Source: Agroathelia rolfsii (Eukaryota > Basidiomycota > Agaricomycetes > Amylocorticiales > Amylocorticiaceae). Taken from it: a DNA stretch of 64,000 nucleotides. Below the pieces are notes generated by a model, which worked only from the letters and a program-made list of their open reading frames with translations, was not told the origin of the DNA and ran no database searches. A program made the position numbers and the translations under genes. Below are positions 36,779 through 47,900 of this stretch, in pieces. Location of the stretch: NCBI GenBank assembly GCA_018343915.1, contig JABRWF010000002.1:372001-436000 (forward strand), in the 5' to 3' direction. Each line of letters starts with the position of its first letter. Within the stretch, counting starts at the first letter, position 1.

Positions 36779-37773
36779 TTACGCAATTACGGGAGGGTAA
36801 GCGCGCTTTGTGAGGGCATAGTGAGACGTAGTACCCGGGCAGAGTGTCAGCGTTACATCCGTGTTGCCGCATGTAAAGTCGACCTCGTCCTTGGGCTTGT
36901 AGCCACCAGCTCCATCATTGTCAGGGAATCTATACATGTTCCATTAGTGTTAGCTGTGTATGTATGTAATGTATATTTGGCATCATTACTCACGCATAGG
37001 CATTAGGACAGGTCGTGTAGTAGAACTGAGAGTGAGGTCCAGGTCCGGCATTGTTCACGCAGCCTCCTCCAGACGCAGGAAGAGCGCCACCCTTGCAAGC
37101 ACTAGCACTAGAGCAGCAAGGACTGAAGCAAGTGCCAGATCCCGGTCCAGTAGCAGGCTATCATAGTAGATAGTATTAAAAAAAAACTCATGGCTGTTGA
37201 GATCCGGGTGATCCAAAACTTACGCAGCCAGAAGAGATGGTACAGGCAAAGGCATCGCAAGACTTGTCGCCAGTAGAGATCTCCATGCCGACATTATAGC
37301 CGTAGATCAAGCTGATATCGTAGGTCACTTTGCCAGGGATAGCCCACTATAGCCAAGGATTTATTCAGTTACACCAGGTGAGTTACTTCTTCTGTCGACT
37401 TTCACTTACGTAGTTGAACTCAGCACGAGAGAACGGTGTCACACCGTTCCAAGTAGGTCCACCCGTGGTACAGGTCGAACCACCATTGGAACATCCGGTG
37501 CCTAAGTATGTGTATAAGCAAATCACTGATCAATCCATCCAACTTCGTCACCAACATACCGATGTTGATAGCACCATCCCAGTTAGACGAAATGTGCATG
37601 TTGGTAGTCGCCCCAGCACCGAGCTGGACGTTATTGTCGATGGTGCCATAGCTGGATTGAGTGTTAAGGAGAACACCCTCTTTGCACTTATTGACCACTG
37701 TCAAGCTCGATGCATGAGCGACAGAGGCGACAGCAAGAGCGACAAGGGCAGATGTGAATGGGAAGGAAAACAT
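36779..37773 (-). CDS. Thaumatin-like secreted protein, left copy
   Basis: Five exons, 37773-37560, 37501-37410, 37346-37224, 37157-36994 and 36929-36779, encode 247 aa. A signal peptide (MFSFPFTSALVALAVASVAH) precedes a small thaumatin/osmotin-like domain. It starts SSLTVVNKC and includes GKVTYDISLIYGYNVGM and FYYTTCPNAYAFPDND, with 14 cysteines in the mature part. Thaumatin-like proteins of mushrooms are extracellular and some hydrolyse beta-1,3-glucan; activity here is not shown by sequence alone. It matches the right copy almost base for base, introns included, but its last codons differ. After KRAYPP it reads VIA and stops, because the duplicated block ends at 36792. The core promoter keeps the same TATA box. 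Confidence 0.8.
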
Positions 37774-37875
37774 GGCTAGAGATGTGGTGAGGAAGTCAAA
37801 TGTGAGGCGGATGATGCTGCCTTCCACTAGGCATATTCTGTCCTCTTTTATACCGCAAGTCAAATTTCTCTGAGT
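36792..37875 (-). repeat. Left arm of a 1.08 kb inverted repeat
   Basis: The reverse complement of this block matches 39564-40648. Reading both through, I saw two substitutions (one in exon 5 at the GAT-GTA/GTG-ACG position, one near the C-terminal Arg-Ala codons) and one length change (A9 versus T10) in intron 3. Introns 1, 2 and 4 looked identical. Homology stops sharply at both ends: 102 bp upstream of the ATG and just before the stop codon. Confidence 0.9.
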
Positions 37876-39563
37876 TGCTTTGCTGATGAATAAGATGCCG
37901 CTAGTGCTGTTAAGTGCGAGGCGGGATGATAGATGTGTGTGTGGTAAACTCGAGACTATACATTTGACGGTTGACCATCACGCAGACGCCGAAAATCGAG
38001 GGTAGTGATCCTTGTTTCAGTAACTCAGGAATGCAATGAGGTATACTGTGCACGTCGCCATGCATCCAGCTCACATGAGGTCTCATGGACGTTTAGTGAC
38101 CAATATAGCAAAATTGAATATACCTCCATTGTTCAAGCTATACGCTGTCGAATAATCCCCGCCGATTGAGACGCAGCCAACATTCCAGACAGTTATGGCT
38201 CCACAGTAAGCTGTACTATATCATGATCTTTAGCACATACCTTTCCAGGAAAATCAAAATGACAAAAGAGTATTTCCAAAAACCTGAGTGTTTCGGTAGT
38301 AGCCAACTTGTCAGAGAAATGCCTTTTCTCAGGGACACTAACTATGTTCTGGTTGATGCTTGCCTCGGATGCTCTGACGATCATCATCGAGACAGAATTT
38401 CCAACCGAGGATATAAGAGAATGGGGTTAGAATGCAGTGCCGTTGTAAAACAGCTTCTTAAACACAATTAGTTTGAGTATTCATGCATTATTAGTATTAG
38501 TATTCTTTTTAAAACTCGTTCACATATGTTCAAGCATGTTATAAGAAGCAGCTGGGTGGTGTCGTCAATATGATACCCTAGTCGTAATTTGAATATGAGC
38601 GATGGTAGACTGAGTGATATCAATCAAAGGTGGGCGCTCCGACTCCGCGCACGGCCTCGGAGCGGCCCTCGGAACGACTCCGAATTTAGCATGTGGAATC
38701 AAAGCTTAGCCAAGTTACAGCCGTGACTGATTATCTTCCACTGGTACCATCACAGACGACCACGCTATCCATATCATTGCCAGTGGTTGCAGTAGCAATT
38801 ATTAGTACCAGCAATATATGAATTCCGAGTCTCATACTACTTCATCATAGAACACAGGCTACAGCACTTAACGGAGCCTTTGCAGGTGAAACTGATGGGC
38901 TGTCCTGGCTTCTCTAAAGACTAACACAAGTGAATCCATCTTGCCAAATTCCACTAACAGCCCACGTCAAATTCGCCGACTTCAGGTAGATGTCACTGGG
39001 CGATCCTTCTGCAGACCTCTGATGTCGGAGAATATAAAAAAGTCTGCGTCATATCCGGGGAATGAATACCAAGCGTGACCTCGGCATAAAAAATCTCTGA
39101 GAACGGAAAATACTTCCATTCCCAGCTAACTGCCAAAAGCTACAGTTACTCAAGGTGGCATTTCCCCATCTTCAATTTCTGTTTGCGGATCATGAAGAAG
39201 TAATAGCACTGTGCGGCATATGATGGAGTCTCTTGACTGTTGGCCGCAGTGTCTGAAACTGCGGCAACTAGGCTGTTCATAGTCGCTTGAGCTATATACG
39301 CGCATTCCACACAAGCCAATGTTGCAATCCTCATAGTAAAATATGCTTCTTACGTCCGTGGAGACCCCAAACAATATTTTTATGGGCTCACCCGTCTCAT
39401 TGAGATAGACCATGTGCCATATTCCCAATTATTGGGTCTTGTACCAAGATCTAACTGTCACAGGTATAAGCTACTGCTCCACTCACGTTCTCAACATCAC
39501 TTGTACAGCATCGGCGATATTTTTCTCTTGATTACGACAAGTCTTTCCTTCATCGTGCGTGTT
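37876..39563. other. Loop between thaumatin inverted-repeat arms
   Basis: 1,688 bases separate the arms and must contain any upstream control of the two divergent thaumatin-like genes. Small ORFs exist (for example 39150-39428 on -) but show no family I recognise and no clear splice structure. A short cluster of CGGAG/CTCCG units lies at about 38637-38691. Confidence 0.5.
38637..38691. repeat. GC-rich CTCCG/CGGAG cluster
   Basis: Several CTCCGA, CTCGGAG and CTCGGAAC units occur within about 55 bases of otherwise AT-rich DNA, partly as inverted copies. It could be a remnant of a dispersed repeat or a binding-site cluster. Confidence 0.4.
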
Positions 39564-40648
39564 ACTCAGAGAAATTTGACTTGCGGTATAAAAGAGGACA
39601 GAATATGCCTAGTGGAAGGCAGCATCATCCGCCTCACATTTGACTTCCTCACCACATCTCTAGCCATGTTTTCCTTCCCATTCACATCTGCCCTTGTCGC
39701 TCTTGCTGTCGCCTCTGTCGCTCATGCATCGAGCTTGACAGTGGTCAATAAGTGCAAAGAGGGTGTTCTCCTTAACACTCAATCCAGCTATGGCACCATC
39801 GACAATAACGTCCAGCTCGGTGCTGGGGCGACTACCAACATGCACATTTCGTCTAACTGGGATGGTGCTATCAACATCGGTATGTTGGTGACGAAGTTGG
39901 ATGGATTGATCAGTGATTTGCTTATACACATACTTAGGCACCGGATGTTCCAATGGTGGTTCGACCTGTACCACGGGTGGACCTACTTGGAACGGTGTGA
40001 CACCGTTCTCTCGTGCTGAGTTCAACTACGTAAGTGAAAGTCGACAGAAGAAGTAACTCACCTGGTGTAACTGAATAAATCCTTGGCTATAGTGGGCTAT
40101 CCCTGGCAAAGTGACCTACGATATCAGCTTGATCTACGGCTATAATGTCGGCATGGAGATCTCTACTGGCGACAAGTCTTGCGATGCCTTTGCCTGTACC
40201 ATCTCTTCTGGCTGCGTAAGTTTTGGATCACCCGGATCTCAACAGCCATGAGTTTTTTTTTTAATACTATCTACTATGATAGCCTGCTACTGGACCGGGA
40301 TCTGGCACTTGCTTCAGTCCTTGCTGCTCTAGTGCTAGTGCTTGCAAGGGTGGCGCTCTTCCTGCGTCTGGAGGAGGCTGCGTGAACAATGCCGGACCTG
40401 GACCTCACTCTCAGTTCTACTACACGACCTGTCCTAATGCCTATGCGTGAGTAATGATGCCAAATATACATTACATACATACACAGCTAACACTAATGGA
40501 ACATGTATAGATTCCCTGACAATGATGGAGCTGGTGGCTACAAGCCCAAGGACGAGGTCGACTTTACATGCGGCAACACGGATGTGACGCTGACACTCTG
40601 CCCGGGTACTACGTCTCACTATGCCCTCACAAAGCGCGCCTACCCTCC
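39564..40648 (+). repeat. Right arm of the 1.08 kb inverted repeat
   Basis: This is the partner of 36792-37875 and contains the right thaumatin-like gene up to its last nine codons, plus 102 bp of 5' flank. The near-identity of introns argues for a recent duplication or recent gene conversion. Confidence 0.9.
39587..39594 (+). promoter_or_regulatory. TATA box of right thaumatin-like gene (mirrored at 37845-37852)
   Basis: TATAAAAG lies 79 bp upstream of ATG 39666. It is conserved at the same distance in the left copy on the minus strand. The duplicated block therefore carries the core promoter but not more distant elements. Confidence 0.65.
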
Positions 40649-40676
40649 TGCGGTGGCCCGTAACGATGCGGAGTGA
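39666..40676 (+). CDS. Thaumatin-like secreted protein, right copy
   Basis: Five exons, 39666-39879, 39938-40029, 40093-40215, 40283-40446 and 40511-40676, encode 252 aa. The protein is identical to the left copy through KRAYPP and then continues AVARNDAE before TGA. It has a signal peptide, a thaumatin-like fold (YDISLIYGYNVGM, CPNAYAFPDNDGAGGY) and paired cysteines (CFSPCCSSSASACKGG). It is secreted. The Lys-Arg near the C-terminus (TKRAYPP) could be a Kex2-type processing site, which would remove the only part that differs between the copies; that is inference. The longer tail is probably ancestral, because the left copy's tail is created by unrelated sequence at the breakpoint. Confidence 0.8.
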
Positions 40677-42909
40677 ACTGAGCAACAGAGAGGTTGACAT
40701 AGGGCATTGCTAATAGCCTACCAGTCCCTTAGTCTTTGCAAGGGGCTCAGTTAGTCTGCCTCCAAGTATCTTCAGAAGCAAGAATGTAACGTATGCTCAA
40801 GTATCAAGACATCTATAAACAAATGAATCAGTATTTATTTATTGTCGTTTGTTGTTAATGTTGAGTTGGCCACCTACAACGAGTCTTTCGAGATTTTATC
40901 AAGCCATTTGGTGATATACCCAAAGCATTCACGGATTTATATCTAACCGTGAATCTTGAGATGTTATTGCCAATAGTTCTAGACATAGCAAACTTTTCGA
41001 GCAGGTTATATTTCAAATTTAATCGATGGGCTTGTGATGAAGATGGTAAACGTAAGGCCACTCCATCTCCGTCGAAAGAGAAGCTCTAATAGTCATTAAT
41101 CAACATTCTGCCGACTAGTTTCTTGTACGTTCCCAATAGTAACAAAGTGCATCTAGTGTAGCACGCCAATGCGACTTTTTGACTTGATCTATTCTGCCAA
41201 TTGCTCAATCATAGAGTTAAATTGTTCGAATCCCAATAACTGATCATGCCGTTATTATCGCGGTGCTATGTGAACTTGATGTCATCTCACTGGGTATGAT
41301 CCAATATATGCGGGAATTGAATGTAGATCACCATGTAATTGTAAGTCAATAGCTAGGATTTTCCTGTTCTCACTCGAAGAGACTACATTGAGACTGTCAT
41401 AGGAATAGCTACTAGAACTTACTATCTTTCAAACACTGAGATGGGCCCTTCGCCGCTCATGGAGGATTGACAAGTTTGCAAATATTTTTTACCAGCTCAC
41501 TATCATGTAAGGTACATTCCTTATCAGACTTGAAACCTTGGCTTCAAAAAGCATCATAAAATTAATACTGTAGCAACCATCAACTTTTCGTTACAGGCAC
41601 ACTCTAACAATCACGCGAAGTACGGTTGATGGAATCCCACGTGCTGAAACACATTGATGATCAATTGGAAGCTCAACGGATCATCACGATCATGAATGTA
41701 AGATTAGATTAGATACCGTCGGTAGCGGTGAGCGTTGTTTTGCCTTTGTCTTATGTCTTGTCAATTGCCAGGCGTGTATGTTTACGTAGACATGGCACCG
41801 ATTCATCACTCAAACACCAAGTCACCATCGACTAACAGCGCCTACCAGATGTCGTTCATGTGATGGAGGTTCGCTGTTATCAAGTTGATCCATAGACGGT
41901 GGAGAGATTATCGGCCTACATGAGGCAGACACCTGTTTTGTGCATGGATGGTCAGTCGGAAACGAAATATTGAAACGGTGAGCAGATGACAAGAGCAATG
42001 ATTTATTTTTTTGATACTGCTTCGCTTCTTTTCATCTCGTCACCTGGAAGGCTCGGTAGTGATGATCTTATCTATCTAGTGACGTTAGGATACTACCTCC
42101 TAATATAGATTCTAGTAGATCATGCAACCGCCTTGCCTAATGGGCGTGTCGCTCGGTCAATACATGTGTTGCGAGTACGGTCCCTAATAGGAACCGGGTT
42201 GAAGAGAACACTTCCTGTTTGGAGACATGATTATCTGATCATGTCTAAAGGCCGACGATTTACTGAGCACCACACGATGCCTTCCCCTTGAGCTGATTAT
42301 CGAATTTGAGGAGGGTGCAGGGTCAGAACACGAGTTGCTTGTTGTATGTCCATGTCGATGAGCCGACGTAGTGGTAAGCCTCTACAACATTGAGCAGAAG
42401 TTCTTTTTTACCCTACAGAACTGGGTATGCAAATTCCGACTTCGCGACATCGGTTCAGCAGTCCTCGGATTTTCTGGAGGAGTTCAGGTCTTTAGAGGCA
42501 TCAAGCGGTGCATTAACCAGACTGAAAAACTGCATACGCGTAAGCTAGGGCGCCAATAGCAGCCTCTGGGTATATCTATAGCTGTCTGTTTAATTTATTT
42601 TTACAAATAATCAAAGCAGGAGTACCACATATGAAGGCTATTTCCCACCTCGCACTGGCGATCAGCTTAAAAATTGTGCAAAGCGCCGGAACCGAAAAAG
42701 GCAACCCCTGGCCGGAGCGACTCATCACCGAAAGAACGCTCCTATTGGCTAGTTGTCAAAGACGGGTTAGACTTTTTCGCAATCAAACTCCGGCGACCTC
42801 GGTAACTTCCCAGGTCTTTGATTCTTTGTTTAGCAATCACTTGCATTTCTCACGCCTTTTGGGAAAAACTTGAACAGCACAGCACAACAGCCAGCACATA
42901 CTGCTATCT
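40677..42909. other. Gene-poor region, no gene seen
   Basis: 2.2 kb without a gene I can support. A box-B-like string (GTTCGAATCCC near 41225) has no matching tRNA fold around it. Small ORFs such as 42371-42559 and 42631-42873 have no recognised similarity. The last few hundred bases must include the promoter of the Rag GTPase gene. Confidence 0.45.
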
Positions 42910-44607
42910 ATGGGTCTGGGCGACGATACACCTGTCTCTAATAACAATGGAGAGAACATTATTCGGACGAAGATCTTGCTGCTGGGTCTACGGCGGTCCG
43001 TGCGTCTTATGCTGGCATCCCTGGTTTTTGTGCTAGGGGCGCTTGTGGATATTCATCATGTCTCCGTAATGCAGGAGCGGAAAGACGTCTATACAGAAAG
43101 TGCTGTTTGAGAATATGCCCCCCAAGGAAACATTTTATCTAGAAACAACTATGCGAATTGAGAAACACGTGTTCGAGTACGTGTGTGATGCCTCTTGTCG
43201 GTATAAAAAACCTTTGAGGAAGGGCTGCTTAGGTTGGGGCATTTTTGAACAGTACGGCGATACCCCTTGAGATTTGGGACTGTCCGGGTAATGTTACGGC
43301 CGACACCCTGGGTGCACCTCTGGCACACTTTGCGTCGATGATATTCGTGATTGACATACGAGTAAATGTTTGGGTCTCACTTCGGGATTCGCTACATACT
43401 TACGAGGAATGGTGTTGGTCTCATTATAGGATGACATACGTCCTTCTATCGCCAAACTGAGCGATTTCATCATTGCGGCGCTCGATCAGAATCCTCAGAT
43501 GAATATCGAGATATTCTTGCACAAGGCGGAGAAGTGGTCTGAGGATGATAAGCTAGGTATGGGTGTGACCCCTTTTCTCATTGGGCCGGCAATGCTTACT
43601 AGTATTCTTTCTCAGAATCGTTACGACAAGTCGACGGGCGTATTGCTGATCGATTGGCAGACCAGGCACCCGACTATACCCAGCAACCACCGATCAACAT
43701 TCAAATCACATCGATTTATGATCATACATTACTAGAAGCGTTCTCTAGGGTCTTGCATAAGCTAATTACATCATTACCCTATCTCGAAGAGCTCCTGAAT
43801 GCATTCTGCGCTGTGAGTGACCATGTTTCAATCTATGGCTATTGTTTTGTTTGCGTCCGAGTTCCACCTGTTTTTGGCTATTGCGCCCCAGTTTCACTAC
43901 CCATTAGACGTGATCCTTCTTCGGGTATCGGAGAGGAGAGAGTCTTCTCCAAATACGTCTTCATTTTAGTGTAATAATGCTTGCTGACATGTCATCTTGA
44001 TAGACTTCACAAGCATCAAAGGCGTTTCTGTTTGATGTCCGTTCTAAACTATATGTGGCCACAGATGCATCTCCAGCGGACTCTGCGACGCACAACTTGT
44101 GTTGCGACTACCTGCAGATGCTGAACTCGTTTTCGTCTTTATATAGGTGAGCAGCGTGCCTGAGATGTGGATCCCCAAGTTTTTTTTTTCGCTGCGTTTT
44201 AGTAATGCCTGGGGAACCGTATCGGAATTGATAGGTCAGCATCGGCGAGCCCATTGCGCCATCGGCCATTCGTGGGAGAGCCCCGCACACCACCGCCAAG
44301 CACGGCTGGCTCTCCGATGCCGGGTAGGGAGTCTGCCGAGACAACGGCGGCGCAGACAGAACAGTCGTCTCAGTCGCAGGGGAGCGAGACCAAAAGTTGG
44401 TTTTACCCTAGCGCGGCGACGCGACTGCTGCCAGGGACGACGGTTACGTTCCATGTTGTGACGCCGGAATTAGCGTTGGTGGCACTGATACCGACAAGTG
44501 TGTTTGAGAGCCGGCGCGGATTAGTGGAATATAACGTGATATATTTCCGAGAAGGAGTGCAGGAGATCTGTGATGCAGAGGCTGAAGCACGGCTCGTAGG
44601 GCGGTGA
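42910..44607 (+). CDS. GTR2: Rag-family small GTPase, RagC/RagD (Gtr2) type
   Basis: Seven exons, 42910-42995, 43075-43176, 43253-43361, 43430-43556, 43616-43812, 44004-44146 and 44235-44607, encode 378 aa. Every junction is in frame. The G domain shows KILLLGLRRSGKTSIQKVLF (P-loop), ETFYLETTMRIEKHV, LEIWDCPGN (switch II), FASMIFVIDIRDD and IFLHKAEKWSEDDK (G4). The C-terminal roadblock domain follows: INIQITSIYDHTLLEAFSRV, LPYLEELLNAF, KAFLFDVRSKLYVATDASP and EYNVIYFREGVQEI. A Ser/Pro/Gln-rich insert (about 44240-44395) splits the roadblock part. Rag heterodimers sit on the vacuole and signal amino-acid status to TORC1. The G4 motif is HKAE rather than the usual HKVD. The first intron donor (GTCCGT) is weak, but the P-loop requires it. 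Confidence 0.88.
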
Positions 44608-44976
44608 GGCTGATGGTTGGGTATGGTGTACTTCCCATAGTACCTCAAATGCTGATTGATGAGATTGGACTGCTGGAAAGCCACGCCTGATCGGTATGGA
44701 CTGCGTGGGATTGCGACCCGGGCTCGTCGGTGGATGCCCCGCCGGAGACCTTCCTGAAATGGAAGTTGGGGCACAACCTCCGAGTCCCCAACCCCCAGTA
44801 AGAACAGCGCAAAAAGATATTGGATTGTGCCAATCAGTCGCCAGTCGCACATATAAGAATCCCCTCCCTGGCCCATCCCTGGCCCTGCTCACCGTCTGCT
44901 CTCTGTCGAGGTCGCTCTGCGCACCTTTCACCCCCTTTCCTTCAGTCCCCTCGTCAGTCCTGTTGGTTGGCCCATC
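44608..44976 (+). promoter_or_regulatory. FAS promoter region with CCAAT and TATA elements
   Basis: 369 bases between the Rag GTPase stop and the FAS start. A CCAAT box (GTGCCAATCAG, about 44828-44838) and an ATATAAG TATA-like box at about 44851 precede a C/T-rich leader to ATG 44977. Confidence 0.6.
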
Positions 44977-47900
44977 ATGGTCCAATCCAACGGCAGCCCC
45001 TCCATTAGCACACGTCCCATTATAATCTCCATCGGTCCCTCTAGAGTGCGTCGTAATCGTCTTGATCCTTGCCAGCTTTGAAAATAAATGCTAATCTACC
45101 TCAGATTTCCATCCCCGTCTCCACTGAATGCGATGAATGGATCGCAGCTGAAGTCCTCCGTGACGAATTTACACACCAGCAAAAGACGATCGACGCAGTC
45201 GAAAACACTGTAGAGCTCGAGAACGCCCAAGAGGCAGAGGTCGATCTCGCCGCCAAGTTCCTGGCCTTCGTGGCCGCATCCATCGATGCTGATAAGCAAT
45301 CTACGCGTGCACGCACCGCCGTGCTTCTCAACGCGGTCAAGCACTTTACGTCCACTTACCTCACTACCAAGGACGTCCACTCGCTCGCGGCCAAGTATGA
45401 TACCGAGGTCCGCAAGTCCGTGATCTCTGGCTACTATGCCGCCGTTGCTGCCCTCCAGGAGAAGGAGGTGCAAGATATTCCCGCAGCCCCCGAGTCTGCA
45501 CTATTCAAGGCCACCAAGAATGGCGATGCTTCCATCTACGCGCTCTTCGGAGGCCAGGGTGTGAACGAAGTCTATTTCGATGAACTGCAATATCTCTACG
45601 ACACATACAAGCCCTTCGTGGCATCTTATCTCACCACACTCACCGAGGAAGTCCTGAAGCCTCTCGCTGACGAAAACGAGGATACTCTCTTCTACACCCA
45701 TGGCCTCGATATCATTTCTTGGCTCTCTGGCGCCAGCCCCGTCCCGCCTGTGTCCTACTTTGCATCGGGCCCAGTTTCCGCGCCTCTCATTGGTGTCACG
45801 CAGCTCACACAATACCTTGTGACGGCACGCGTCGCTAACGTCACGCCCGGCGAACTCCGGTCACGCTTTGCTGGTGTCACGGGCCATTCCCAGGGTATCA
45901 CGTCGGCAGTCGTCGTTGCTGCTTCTGCAACATTCGAGGATTTCACCAAGAACTCGATCAAGGCCACAAGATGGCAATTCTTCTCTGGCATGCGTGCCCA
46001 GAGCGCCTTCCCTGTCGTCTCGCTCGAGCCCAGCATCGTCGCTGACTGTATCGAGGGCGGCGAGGGCACGCCAAGCCCTATGTTGTCCGTCGTCGGCCTC
46101 TCGCTCGCTCAGCTCGAGCCCCATATCAAGAAGACCAATGAGCACCTCGCTGCGAACTCGCAGCTCAATGTTTCCTTGCACAACGGCCCTCAGGCCTTTG
46201 TTGTCACTGGCCCTCCCCGCGCCCTGTTTGGTCTTGTGACCAGCTTGAGGAAGATCCGTGCGCCTTCGGGAGCTGACCAGAGCAAGGTCCAATTCTCGCA
46301 GAGGAAGCCTGTCTTCTCCGTTCGATACCTCCCCGTGTCGATCCCCTACCACTCAGAATATCTCTCCGGTGCACCCGACGAGATGATCGACGAGGACCTT
46401 GAGAACGAGGAGCTCTGGAAAGTCGAAGAGCTAGCCATCCCTGTGTACAGCACTGCTGATGGTAAGTGCATGTTTCGATCGATATGTCTTAATAGTTTAT
46501 TATATTAACGTTGATCCGATAAACTATATAGGCACGGATATGCGTCAACTCAAGACGTCGATCACTCGCTCCCTGTGCGAGCAAGTCCTCACTAGCCCCA
46601 TCCACTGGATCAAGTCTATTGACTTCCCATCCACGGCTACCCACGCCGTCGACTTCGGTCCCGGTGGTCTCAGCGGTATCGGTCCCCTCACTGCTCGTCA
46701 CGTGTCTGGCCGCGGCATCCGTGTCGTCGTCGTTGGTGATAAGGGCAAGGGAGATGCTGAATTCTACGACTCTCAAGCGGTCCAGCGCGAGAGTAACTGG
46801 AGCACTGCTTTTGCTCCTGCTTTGGTGCGCACCAGGTTAGCTTTTTACACAGTTTCTCTCTCTTTTATTTATTTTTATTTAATGCTTCGTTTCTAGCGAT
46901 GGCACGATCCATCTGGATACTCCCTTCTCTCGCCTCCTTGGCAAGGCGCCGATCATGGTCGCTGGTATGACGCCCACGACCGTCAAGGCTGGCTTCGTCT
47001 CTGCCGTGTTGTCCGCTGGCTACCACATCGAGTTGGCTGGTGGAGGTCACTACAACGCCAACGCTCTCCGCGCCAAGGTTGCTGAGATTCAGGCTAAGAT
47101 TCCTGCTGGCGTCGGTATTACGCTCAACTCCCTCTACATCAATCCGCGCCAGTTCGGCTTCCAGTTCCCTCTCTGGCAAGAGATGCGCCGCGAGGGTCTG
47201 CCCATCGAAGGTTTCTGTGTTGCGGCTGGTATCCCTACCACCGAGAAGGCGGCGGAGATCATTGACGCTCTCCGCGCTGCCGGCATCAAGCACGTCTCCT
47301 TCAAGCCCGGTTCTATCGACGGCATTCGCCAAGTTGTCAACATTGCTGCTGCCAACCCCGACTTCCCCATCATCATGCAGTGGACTGGTGGTCGTGCCGG
47401 TGGCCACCACTCGTTCGAGGACTTCCACCAACCCGTTCTGGCGACCTACCGCTCAATTCGTCAGCACCCCAACATCTCTCTCGTTGCCGGCTCCGGCTTC
47501 GGCGCCGCTGAAGATGTCTGGCCATATATCTCCGGTGACTGGTCCGTCGAAAAATACGGCGTCCAGCCCATGCCCTTCGATGGTGTCCTCTTTGCCAGCC
47601 GAGTCATGGTTGCCAAGGAAGCGCACACCAGCTCATCGGTCAAGGACCTCATCGTCGCCGCGGCCGGTGTTGATGATGGTCAATGGGAGGGCACTTACTC
47701 CAAGCCCACTGGTGACATCCTCACCGTCCGCTCCGAGCTCGGCGAGCCCATCCACAAGGTCGCCACTCGCGGTGTCAAGCTCTGGAAGGAGTTCGACGAC
47801 ACTGTCTTCAAGCTCCCCAAGGAGAAGCGCCTTACCTGGCTCACTGAGCGCAGGGCGGAGATCATTGCTAAGCTCAACGCCGACTTCAGCAAGCCATGGT

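Noticed and set aside
36779..37773. Left thaumatin copy as a pseudogene
   Set aside because: All splice sites, the signal peptide and every cysteine are intact. Only the last residues differ, so it reads as a functional gene.
39150..39428. Minus-strand ORF in the thaumatin loop as a gene
   Set aside because: No recognised domain, no introns joining it to other coding sequence, and overlapping frames of similar quality. Left as unexplained spacer.
41220..41235. Box-B-like GTTCGAATCCC suggesting a tRNA gene
   Set aside because: No matching box A at the right distance, and no acceptor or anticodon stem could be drawn around it.
42371..42873. Short plus-strand ORFs before the Rag GTPase as extra 5' exons
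   Set aside because: The Rag protein already starts normally at 42910 close to the P-loop, and no in-phase splice adds recognisable sequence.
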